Source: Prevotellaceae bacterium UBA1075
Lineage (GTDB): Bacteria > Bacteroidota > Bacteroidia > Bacteroidales > Bacteroidaceae
Direction of reading: 5' to 3'
NCBI GenBank assembly: GCA_002316015.1
Contig: DCCS01000038.1
Span: 16,794-33,751, forward strand
Length of the DNA stretch: 16,958 nt
Shown here one piece after another: positions 7,684 to 14,412 of this stretch; within the stretch, counting starts at the first letter, position 1; each line of letters starts with the position of its first letter. The notes under the pieces were generated by a model. That model made no database searches. It saw only the letters and a list, made by a program, of their open reading frames with translations, and had not been told where the DNA came from. The position numbers were made by a program, and so were the translations under genes.

Positions 7684-9192
7684 ATGAGAAAGACAATTTT
7701 ATGCATTGATTTGACCATTTGTTCATTGTGGACTATAGCCGCATTGGGAAGCAGAATGGCATGGGTCGGTACTCCTGCAACATGGATTGTAATGTTACTT
7801 ATAATATCACGTCTGCTGCTCTCGTTCACGCTTTACCATAGGGAAAGGAAGTCGTGGGTTTCTGGACTGTTGTTTGTGGGATTTACCGCCTTTGCTGTCA
7901 GTGTGGGACTTGACATAAAACTTAATGAGCTCGCCTCAAAAGTATTTCCATTGTTGAATCTCGACTTTGACCGATGGTGGTGTTTAGTGCTTACTTTGGT
8001 GGTAACTGCATGGTTGTGGATAGTTCCTTTGGCTGTCTTCCTCGTCAATATCTTCCGTAAGGGTTGTCTGCCAGACACCTTGACATGGACAGACGCACTT
8101 GGCAAACTGCTCTGGACGGATAAAACCGCAAGGACATTCTGTTCCCTACTGTTGATAACAATAGGCACATTGTATGCTGGTCTCGCTATGAATGCGAGGC
8201 TATGCCTGTTTGCCAGTGTCGTGGCTCCGACACTGAGTTTCCATCTGCTTAAAAGATATTATGGATTGGAGAAAGGGAAAATGTGGGTGTTGGTTATATC
8301 TATGCTGATATTCTTCTTCGCCCAAACCCATGCCGGATTGTTGCGAATGTCCATGTTGGGCATCAGTTTTAGCATGGTTGCCTATGTATGCAGTTCCTTC
8401 TACCAGGACAAGAAAAAAATGTTGCTGTCCGTTATGTCAGCCATTTATGTGGGCATATTGTTGCCGAGTTTGGCCATAGGCAACAACCAATATGTCTGCT
8501 TCAATGTAGGCAGAACCGGATATTATTCCCTTGACACCTATCCCGGCATTTTCTACATCGAGGATAAGGGAACAGGGAAGATAGGACTGCGCGACAGATA
8601 TGGCCTGTTGGTGAAACCAGAGTATGATGCCCTTGCCTATCATACATCAAGACATTGGTTTGGCGATTTGGAACTGCGTAAGAACGGATATTACACCCTC
8701 TACGACATCTGCGACAACGAGTATCGTAAAGACAATCATATTAGCCATTATCTACAGGACAGTATCTGTCAAATTGTGGGAGAACACCTCTCGGAGTACG
8801 ACTATAAATCTGATGACAGACTGGAAGTAAGACTGATAGAAGCAAAGAACAGCCAGGTACGCACCCATGTCAAGGCTTTGAAAAACGGATCTGTCATTTA
8901 CTACTACAATGACAAGGAAGCGTTTATACCAACAGATTCCATCTCATATACTCCAGGAACAATAGTTTGTGACTCCTCGGTCAGATTGGAATGGTGTCAG
9001 TTGAAATCACTTAGTTATACACACAGTGCGACCACAAATGATTCCGCAGCCTATAACATTCAGGTGACACTTGCGAGAGAAAACATGCCCAAGCCAAAGG
9101 AGGCAGAAATGCTTGTGCAAAAAATCTCATGTTTTCTGAAGAGAGTTGATATGATGTCAACAACTCTTCCACTCTCTAATAATGAGCGATAA
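7684..9192 (+). CDS. Polytopic membrane protein with WG-repeat-like C-terminal domain
   Basis: The 502-residue product has about eight hydrophobic helices in the first 265 residues (for example near 5-23, 33-50, 58-76, 99-123, 152-168, 172-190, 200-216 and 247-265). A soluble tail of about 235 residues follows. That tail contains one WG-repeat-like unit at about 290-315: YIEDKGTGKIGLRDRYGLL followed by VKPEYD, matching the 'K.G..D..G..V.P.YD' pattern. ELRKNGYYTLYD shortly after may be a second, degenerate unit. I recognise no transporter or enzyme motif in the membrane part. The gene starts 11 bp after the phosphatase and ends 12 bp before the RSH gene. A sensor or anchor role for the operon is inferred. 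Confidence 0.75.
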   Translation: MRKTILCIDLTICSLWTIAALGSRMAWVGTPATWIVMLLIISRLLLSFTLYHRERKSWVSGLLFVGFTAFAVSVGLDIKLNELASKVFPLLNLDFDRWWCLVLTLVVTAWLWIVPLAVFLVNIFRKGCLPDTLTWTDALGKLLWTDKTARTFCSLLLITIGTLYAGLAMNARLCLFASVVAPTLSFHLLKRYYGLEKGKMWVLVISMLIFFFAQTHAGLLRMSMLGISFSMVAYVCSSFYQDKKKMLLSVMSAIYVGILLPSLAIGNNQYVCFNVGRTGYYSLDTYPGIFYIEDKGTGKIGLRDRYGLLVKPEYDALAYHTSRHWFGDLELRKNGYYTLYDICDNEYRKDNHISHYLQDSICQIVGEHLSEYDYKSDDRLEVRLIEAKNSQVRTHVKALKNGSVIYYYNDKEAFIPTDSISYTPGTIVCDSSVRLEWCQLKSLSYTHSATTNDSAAYNIQVTLARENMPKPKEAEMLVQKISCFLKRVDMMSTTLPLSNNER

Positions 9193-9204
9193 AATAAAGA
9201 GACT

Positions 9205-11079
9205 ATGAACGAGAAGTATGAAAAGAAGATACAAGCCGATGTGGACGCTATCTTCACATTGATGTCCGGGCGTGTGGATGAGAAGCAGATGCACTTGCTA
9301 CATAAAGCATACGACTTTGCCGCTTATGCCCACAAAGACCAACTGCGCAAGTCTGGCGAACCCTATATCAGCCACCCGGTTGCCGTGGCACGCATTGTGG
9401 CAGAAGAGCTGGGGCTTGGAGCGAACCCTGTTATGGCAGCATTTTTGCACGATGTGGTGGAAGATTGTCCTTACACGATTGGTGACATCCGTGAACGTTT
9501 CGGGGGTGACGTGGCTTTTCTTGTAGGTGTTGTAACCAAACAGAAGAAAGTCCAGTACGACCAGTCTAAACAGGTGGACAATTTCCGTCAGATACTCTCG
9601 TCTGTACAGTTTGATGTGCGTGCCATCCTGGTGAAGTTGGCAGACCGACTCCATAATATGCGCACACTCAGCAGTATGAGTCCTGACAAGCAGATGAAGA
9701 TTGCATCAGAAACCGATTATTTCTATGCCCCTCTTGCCAATCGCCTTGGTTTGTACAACGTAAAGACGGAACTTGAAAACCTTTCGTTCCGCTACCGCTG
9801 TCCTCGTGAATATGAACAAATTGATAAGCAACTGGCAGAACTTCAGCTGTCGGAGAAACCTGATGTGGATGCCTTTATCGCCAAGACGAAGGGGATACTT
9901 GAAGCCAACGGCATTGACGCACGCATCGAACTCCGTATGCGCTCACCTTACAGCATATGGCGCAAAATGCAGTCCAAATGTTGTGATTTCGAACATATCG
10001 ACAGCAAGCATTACCTGCGTATCATCTACAAGGCTGACGGCTTGCTGGAGGAGAAGAAGCAGAGCTTGCATATCTATGCCGTGTTGTCCGACTGTTTCAA
10101 AGAGCGTCCTTGTTCTGTGGTCAATTATATCAATGCCCCGAAGGAGAACGGATATCAGAGTTTCCATGTGAAGTTTCTCAATCCAAAGGGACAATGGGAG
10201 GAAGTGCATATCTCGTCTGAACGTATGATACGCAACAACCGCCTTGGCTGTACTGCTGAACGCACGGAGGAAAACCTGAAGGCATGGCTGGAAAAGTTCA
10301 GGGCTGTGCTCAAGGATATAGCCTACCACACCAACGAGATGGACTATATGGATGGTGTGACGGCATCGTTCTACCATGATAACATCATGGCTTTCACGCC
10401 CAAGGGCAAGTGTATCGTACTGCCCAAGTATGCCACGGCACTCGATTTCGCCTTCGAAATTCATACCGAAGTTGGGCTTCATGCCGTGTATGCACGTATC
10501 AATGGTAAGCTGTCCTCTGTGAAGACGGTGCTCCATCGTGGAGATTGTGTAGAGATTGGCACTTCCGAAGATGCCGTACCCGAAGCAGACTGGCAGAACC
10601 ATGTTCTGACCTATAAGGCAAAGCGCAGTCTGGGCAGTTTCTTCACCGACCGTCCAAAGATGGAGTACAAGCGTTGTGCCTGCTGCCATCCGTTGCCGGG
10701 AGACGAAGTCGTCGGTTTCAAAAATGCCGAGGGACAGATTACGCTCCACAAGCGCAACTGCCTCACCGCTATACGTCAGGCATCCAAGCAGGGCGATACC
10801 ATTGTGGCTGTGGATTTCAAGGAGAACGAACAGTTCCTGTTCCCCGTCCGTATCTGCATCCGTGGCATCGACCGCCATCATCTGCTCAGCGACGTGGTTG
10901 CTTGCATTACAGAGCAACAGAACCTCTCCATTTCGAAACTCCATACAGCAACCCAAGATCGCATTGTGGAAACCATGGTGGATTTTGAGGTGCATTCTTC
11001 CAACGAACTAAAGCAAGCCATTGGAAATATCCGTACGATAAAGAATGTGGATGAGGTGGCAAGAATAGATATCGAATAA
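9205..11079 (+). CDS. RelA/SpoT homologue (long RSH), probably hydrolase-biased
   Basis: The 624-residue product has the long-RSH layout: HD hydrolase (about 25-180), synthetase-like region (about 235-345), TGS (about 392-455), zinc-finger-like CACCHPLPGDEVVGF (491-505) with HKRNC (515-519), and a C-terminal ACT/RRM region (about 545-624). Hydrolase residues are intact: His57, HD at 82-83, ED at 86-87, Asp147 and Asn151. The synthetase retains Arg244, SIWRKM and NGYQSFH. However, the metal-binding Asp, expected five residues before Arg272, is Ser267, and the EVQIRT motif reads EVHISS. It should therefore degrade (p)ppGpp better than make it, and may not synthesise it at all. It is shorter than the 700-750 residues usual for Rel/SpoT. 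Its place in this operon suggests it is an accessory copy. Confidence 0.88.
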   Translation: MNEKYEKKIQADVDAIFTLMSGRVDEKQMHLLHKAYDFAAYAHKDQLRKSGEPYISHPVAVARIVAEELGLGANPVMAAFLHDVVEDCPYTIGDIRERFGGDVAFLVGVVTKQKKVQYDQSKQVDNFRQILSSVQFDVRAILVKLADRLHNMRTLSSMSPDKQMKIASETDYFYAPLANRLGLYNVKTELENLSFRYRCPREYEQIDKQLAELQLSEKPDVDAFIAKTKGILEANGIDARIELRMRSPYSIWRKMQSKCCDFEHIDSKHYLRIIYKADGLLEEKKQSLHIYAVLSDCFKERPCSVVNYINAPKENGYQSFHVKFLNPKGQWEEVHISSERMIRNNRLGCTAERTEENLKAWLEKFRAVLKDIAYHTNEMDYMDGVTASFYHDNIMAFTPKGKCIVLPKYATALDFAFEIHTEVGLHAVYARINGKLSSVKTVLHRGDCVEIGTSEDAVPEADWQNHVLTYKAKRSLGSFFTDRPKMEYKRCACCHPLPGDEVVGFKNAEGQITLHKRNCLTAIRQASKQGDTIVAVDFKENEQFLFPVRICIRGIDRHHLLSDVVACITEQQNLSISKLHTATQDRIVETMVDFEVHSSNELKQAIGNIRTIKNVDEVARIDIE

Positions 11080-11153
11080 CAAAATAAAAAAAGCCTGTGA
11101 TAGAAGATGCTTGTTCTACCCATCTTTATTTATAGAAATACAACTAACGGAAG

Positions 11154-11159
11154 AAGGAG
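11154..11159 (+). promoter_or_regulatory. Strong ribosome binding site deciding the AAA ATPase start
   Basis: AAGGAG lies 8 bases before ATG 11168. It favours that start over the in-frame ATG at 11111, which would add 19 residues that do not look like part of the fold. Such a clear site is uncommon among the other genes here. Confidence 0.7.
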
Positions 11160-11167
11160 AAACAAAC

Positions 11168-12154
11168 ATGAATGTAACAAAAGCCGAAAAAGACTGGCTG
11201 CGCCGCATTGGCGGACAGGAACCTTCCGACACGGCAGAAAAGCAGGCCAGGAAGGTTGCCAAAGAAGCAGTAGAACAGAAGCCCACTCCACAAAAGAAGA
11301 AAGGCAATGGCTTCGGTGATGTTGCTGGTATGAACGAGCTGAAGCAGATGGTGACAGAAGGGTTTATCAACGTACTCCGGAACCGTGAATGTGCCGAAGT
11401 CTATGGCATCAAACCTCCGTCCATGTTGTTTTACGGGCCGGCGGGGTGTGGCAAGACCTTCTTTGCGGAGAAGATGGCTGAAGAGGTAGGTATCAATTTC
11501 GTGAAAATAGTTCCCGATGACCTTGCGTGCCCTTGGGTTCACGGCACCCAGCAGAAGATTGGCGAGGCCTTCAAGGAAGCGGAGAAAAGTGCTCCTACCT
11601 TGCTCTTCTTTGACGAGTTTGACGCCATGGTGCCACGACGTTCGGGAGATGAGGGCAACCAACATTATGACAGCGAGGTCAACGAGTTTCTGTGTATGCT
11701 CAATAATGCCTCTGGAAAAGGCGTTTATGTTCTCGCTGCCACCAACCACCCCGAACGCATAGACAAGGCGGTGCTGAGAACTGGGCGTATAGATGAAATG
11801 GTGTATGTCGACATTCCAGACATGGAAGCGCGCAAAAGCCTGTTTGCCTTGGAACTGTCGAAACTCCCCACAGAAGGTGATATTGACACAACCCATCTTT
11901 CTGAATTGACCAACGGCTACAACTGCTCTGACATCAGCTATATCGTCAAGTCGGCAGCTCGCAAGAAGTTCAACGAGACCATCAAATGCCCTGACGGAAA
12001 GAAACATGGTATCACGCAGGAAGTATTGGAGGAAATCATAGCGACCAGAAGTCCTTCTGTTAGCACCAAGTCACTTCGAGAATATGAGCGTGTGAGGAAC
12101 GAGTTCTCCCCAAAGGACAAAGGACTCAAACCTGTAACCATAGGCTTTAGATAA
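11168..12154 (+). CDS. Single-domain classical AAA+ ATPase
   Basis: The 328-residue product has a charged N-terminal linker of about 48 residues and one AAA module. Visible elements are FGDVAGMNELK (49-59), Walker A GPAGCGKT (90-97), pore-loop-like PWVHGTQQKI (122-131), Walker B LLFFDE (145-150), sensor-1 Asn in AATNHPERID (190-199) and LRTGRID with candidate arginine fingers at 204 and 207. A small helical lid follows. The Trp-Val in the pore loop resembles Vps4/katanin/p97-type unfoldases. No protease domain is fused, so a remodelling role is more likely than self-contained proteolysis. It probably forms a hexamer in the cytosol. It lies 88 bp after the RSH gene and 33 bp before two YbjN-like genes that could supply adaptors; that link is inference. 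Confidence 0.9.
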   Translation: MNVTKAEKDWLRRIGGQEPSDTAEKQARKVAKEAVEQKPTPQKKKGNGFGDVAGMNELKQMVTEGFINVLRNRECAEVYGIKPPSMLFYGPAGCGKTFFAEKMAEEVGINFVKIVPDDLACPWVHGTQQKIGEAFKEAEKSAPTLLFFDEFDAMVPRRSGDEGNQHYDSEVNEFLCMLNNASGKGVYVLAATNHPERIDKAVLRTGRIDEMVYVDIPDMEARKSLFALELSKLPTEGDIDTTHLSELTNGYNCSDISYIVKSAARKKFNETIKCPDGKKHGITQEVLEEIIATRSPSVSTKSLREYERVRNEFSPKDKGLKPVTIGFR

Positions 12155-12187
12155 CAATAGTAATAACCATAAAAATGTTCAGATCAG

Positions 12188-12610
12188 ATGAAAGAAAAGA
12201 TTTTGGCAGCCTTTGAGAACTTGGGCTTTAACTTGGAAGACACCGAATCGTTGGGTTATTCCTTCAACTACGAGGGCATCAACTGCCTTTATATGTATAG
12301 CGAAGATGATGAGAATTTCCTCGACATCTCGGTGCCTGGCATTTACGACTTGGAAGAGGACAACAAGGAAAAGTATGAAGAACTAAAAGAGAAAATCAAT
12401 TCCACCCTCAAATATGTCAAGGCATACACCCTCGGCAATCGCCTCTGGCTCTTCTACGAACGTGACCTTTTGGGCAATAAAGATTTGGAAGAAGTAATCC
12501 GCTGTATGATTATTCACCTTTCCTCAGCGTTGATGTTCGCCCGTGACGCTATCGAAAAGATGGACAATGGTGAGAGTGATGGCGGGACTGATGATGACAA
12601 TAACGACTAA
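12188..12610 (+). CDS. YbjN-like small protein, first of a tandem pair
   Basis: The 140-residue product has an N-terminal helix (KEKILAAFENLGFNLED), then alternating strands (YSFNYEGINCLYMYS, FLDISVPGIYDL), a long helix (KYEELKEKINSTLKYVKAYT), a strand pair (RLWLFYERDLL), a C-terminal helix (VIRCMIIHLSSALMFARDAI) and an acidic tail. This order resembles YbjN/type III chaperone-like folds, which usually bind partner proteins. The next gene has the same plan with low identity, which suggests an old duplication. It lies 33 bp downstream of the AAA ATPase. The assignment comes from fold pattern rather than strong sequence identity. Confidence 0.65.
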   Translation: MKEKILAAFENLGFNLEDTESLGYSFNYEGINCLYMYSEDDENFLDISVPGIYDLEEDNKEKYEELKEKINSTLKYVKAYTLGNRLWLFYERDLLGNKDLEEVIRCMIIHLSSALMFARDAIEKMDNGESDGGTDDDNND

Positions 12611-12622
12611 ACAACAAGTATT

Positions 12623-13018
12623 ATGACAAGACATGAAATGGTAGTCTCGGTACTACAGTCTCTGGGGTTCAAGCCTCAGATAGATGATGATGGTGACATA
12701 TTTGTGCGCTATCAGATGAAAACGTTCTACGTGATGGGAGCGAATTCAGACGATGAGGACTATCTTGTTGTCGTATTCCCCAAAATGTATGAGGTTAATG
12801 AAGGAGAAGAAGCCAAAGTCCTTGCAGCCTGCAACAAGATAACTCGCGAAATAAGGCTCACCAAGGTTTATATAGATCAGACTTTGAAGAATGTCTCGGC
12901 AAGTTGTGAGTTTTATTACAATGGCGAGGAAAGTTTGAAGACCTGTCTTGACAAGGCGATAGAGATTCTTGGTATGATACGATCAACCTTCATCAAGACC
13001 ATGCGTTCGTTTGATTAA
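12623..13018 (+). CDS. YbjN-like small protein, second of a tandem pair
   Basis: The 131-residue product matches its upstream neighbour in layout: helix (RHEMVVSVLQSLGFKPQ), strands (DIFVRYQMKTFYVMG, DYLVVVFPKMYEV), helix (AKVLAACNKITREIRLTKVYI), strands (NVSASCEFYYN) and helix (LKTCLDKAIEILGMIRSTF). It lacks the long acidic tail of the first. It starts 12 bp after it and is the last gene of the operon; the terminator is about 210 bp further on. A partner-binding role with the AAA ATPase is inferred. Confidence 0.65.
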   Translation: MTRHEMVVSVLQSLGFKPQIDDDGDIFVRYQMKTFYVMGANSDDEDYLVVVFPKMYEVNEGEEAKVLAACNKITREIRLTKVYIDQTLKNVSASCEFYYNGEESLKTCLDKAIEILGMIRSTFIKTMRSFD

Positions 13019-13077
13019 CAACAATAAGAAACGGAAGAAAAGGGAGAAAATACAGAAGACCCAGGTATTCAATGTAA

Positions 13078-13220
13078 TCATCCTATACCATAGCGGGTTG
13101 GTGGAATGCATATGCCAGGCTGCGTAAGATTGAGGAATTGACATGGTAGAGATGATTGCTGAGAAGCAGGAACTTGACAAGAAGCGATTGTTGCGAAAGC
13201 CCCAAAATAGCATTGGGGGA
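13078..13220 (+). pseudogene. Possible frameshifted gene remnant
   Basis: One frame, open from 13078 to TAG 13147-13149, reads TIAGWWNAYARLRKIEELTW. A second frame, from 13143, continues in similar style with MVEMIAEKQELDKKRLLRK. Both halves look coding and could be joined by a one-base or two-base indel near 13141. No start codon or upstream part is visible, and I do not recognise the family. It could also be chance. If real, it is debris next to a tRNA gene, as expected at an island edge. Confidence 0.3.
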
Positions 13221-13227
13221 ACAATGC

Positions 13228-13255
13228 GCCCCGGCTTATATGGTCGGGGCTTTTT
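13228..13255 (+). terminator. Intrinsic terminator of the nine-gene operon
   Basis: GCCCCGGC (13228-13235) pairs with GTCGGGGC (13243-13250), including one G-T pair, around a 7-nt loop. Five T residues follow. It lies about 210 bp past the last operon gene. A partial inverted copy of its right arm, AAAAAGCCCCGG, sits near 13292-13303. Confidence 0.85.
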
Positions 13256-13378
13256 CATGTACACGAGTAAACACGCCGATTTGGGGCAACAAAAAGCCCC
13301 GGAAGTGTTAATTCTGGGGGTAATCGTGTGCAAATCCGTGTGCGACTTTAGTAAATCCTTGATTTGCAAGGTTTGTAG

Positions 13379-13463
13379 CGGAGAGAGAGGGATTCGAACC
13401 CCCGGTACCTTTCGGTACGCCGGTTTTCAAGACCGGTGTAATCGACCACTCTACCATCTCTCC
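13379..13463 (-). tRNA. tRNA-Ser (anticodon UGA)
   Basis: The minus-strand 85-nt sequence folds as a class II tRNA. The acceptor arms are GGAGAGA and TCTCTCC, with discriminator G. The anticodon arm is CCGGT-CTTGAAA-ACCGG with anticodon TGA. A long variable arm (CGTACCGAAAGGTACC region) and a T arm GGGGG-TTCGAAT-CCCTC are present. CCA is not encoded. The 3' end points toward the island on the left. Confidence 0.95.
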
Positions 13464-13548
13464 TGTACCTTTCGGGCAAAGGTGGCACACCTGACCCTTT
13501 TGGGAAAATTCACTTGTGCCGCTCTTTGCTGTTTCCCTAAAAGCGATG

Positions 13549-13580
13549 CAAAGATAGGGAGTTTTTGTGAACGTGCCAAA
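13549..13580 (-). promoter_or_regulatory. Bacteroidales-type promoter of the tRNA-Ser gene
   Basis: On the minus strand TTTGGC (13580-13575) fits a -33 box and TATCTTTG (13556-13549) is an excellent TAnnTTTG -7 box. There are 20 nt between the TTTG and the -7 box. The promoter is about 85 bp upstream of the tRNA 5' end. Confidence 0.75.
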
Positions 13581-13961
13581 TGCTGGGGATTTTTTCTTGT
13601 GCTCAGATACAAATCCCAAAATCCACATGCGTGTGACAGCCGAGGCCGGAATTTCCACGGGCCGCATTGTCGGACTAGCCATAAAGTGTTTTGTGCAGGC
13701 AGATGTTGGAATACGAATCCCGGACGGGCAGTGAATTCCTTGTCAGCGCAAACCCAAAACTTGACAGCCTGTTCGTGAGGCTCAACATGAGGCTGAGGCT
13801 GCTCAAACCGGTTTAGGGCACAAACGCGGGTTTCGGGCATTTGCTCGTCAAGGCAGGAAAAGACGATGCGAAATGCGTTTGTTTTCTCGGTTTCGTGCTT
13901 CCGCTGCCGCTCCCATGGCTTGAGCAATTCCTCCCACGTTGTTTCTCCGCTCTTTTCCCGT

Positions 13962-14008
13962 AGCCCTCCCTTGCCTTCTTAGCGTGGTGGAGAAGGCGGG
14001 GGAGGGCT
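13962..14008. repeat. 17-bp perfect-pairing hairpin
   Basis: AGCCCTCCCTTGCCTTC (13962-13978) pairs over its full length with GAAGGCGGGGGAGGGCT (13992-14008) if two G-T pairs are allowed. The loop is 13 nt. No T run follows on either strand, so it is not a standard intrinsic terminator. Confidence 0.7.
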
Positions 14009-14066
14009 GTCGGGATGGCACTCCAATCTTGAATCTATCGGGTTTTTGGATTAGAGAGTATGGCGA

Positions 14067-14109
14067 AAGAGGATAACCGCACGGTTATGACCCATGTAGC
14101 CATCCTCTT
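14067..14109. repeat. Nested inverted repeats downstream of the small peptide gene
   Basis: ATAACCGCACGGTTAT (14073-14088) is a short hairpin. The outer arms AAGAGGAT (14067-14074) and ATCCTCTT (14102-14109) can pair as an alternative. On the minus strand the inner hairpin is followed by CCTCTTTC, so weak termination of the minus-strand genes is possible. Confidence 0.4.
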
Positions 14110-14177
14110 CTTTCTTGGCGTGTTTATGTCACGCGGGGGGGCGGAAATCCCCGCCCCATACCCACACGTGTGTGTGT

Positions 14178-14390
14178 TTACCACTGGCTGTCCCAGGGGT
14201 TGCGCTTGGCCATGTCGGTTCCTGTCACACTGCCAGACTCAAAGTCCTCATTGAAATTATCCTTTGCGCCGCTGGTTGTTGTTGTGCCAAACCCGCCGGT
14301 GCCAGTTCCAGCACTTGCCCGAAGACAACAGTCTCTTTCCGTAGCAGTTTCGTACACCGTTGTGCACGGAGTAATATATGTCTTTTTCAT
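14178..14390 (-). CDS. Small Prevotella-type peptide ending in NPWDSQW
   Basis: The 70-residue product begins MKKTYITPCTTVYE, has a Gly/Thr-rich middle and ends AKRNPWDSQW. Short proteins with this 'MKKxYxxP ... NxWD' plan are, to my knowledge, frequent in Prevotella and relatives and are usually annotated as hypothetical. There is no standard signal peptide and no known function. It follows the 641-residue secreted protein by 22 bp on the same strand and is probably co-transcribed. Two adjacent cysteines (21-22) sit just before the low-complexity part. Confidence 0.7.
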   Translation of the reverse strand: MKKTYITPCTTVYETATERDCCLRASAGTGTGGFGTTTTSGAKDNFNEDFESGSVTGTDMAKRNPWDSQW

Positions 14391-14412
14391 ATTCGCTTGT
14401 ATTGTTTTGAAT

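Larger units (their letters stand above)
13464..14177. other. Long non-coding stretch with inverted repeats
   Basis: Apart from the tRNA promoter at its left end and the hairpins listed separately, I see no convincing gene. Open frames on both strands lack family motifs and start-site support, and one of them runs across the tRNA promoter. A G/C-rich inverted repeat (GGGCGG, AAAT spacer region, CCGCCC) lies near 14139-14157 without a T tract. Confidence 0.5.

Noticed and set aside
9943..10995. 350-codon minus-strand open frame
   Set aside because: It is a shadow of the RSH gene, whose domains are clear in the + frame.
11111..11167. Upstream in-frame start for the AAA ATPase
   Set aside because: The ATG at 11168 has an AAGGAG site at ideal spacing, and the extra 19 residues do not resemble a domain or signal sequence.
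11144..12007. 287-codon minus-strand open frame
   Set aside because: It is antisense to the AAA ATPase, whose Walker motifs settle the strand.
13292..13303. Second terminator formed by GGGGC and GCCCC near 13277-13301
   Set aside because: The T or A run lies in the loop rather than after the stem on either strand, so it does not fit an intrinsic terminator.
13143..13778. 211-codon + frame containing a GERGIRTPGTF sequence
   Set aside because: It runs straight through the tRNA-Ser gene. The characteristic peptide is the well-known false translation of a serine tRNA.
13451..13927. 158-codon minus frame upstream of the tRNA
   Set aside because: It overlaps the tRNA promoter and the tRNA 5' end, and it has no recognisable domain.
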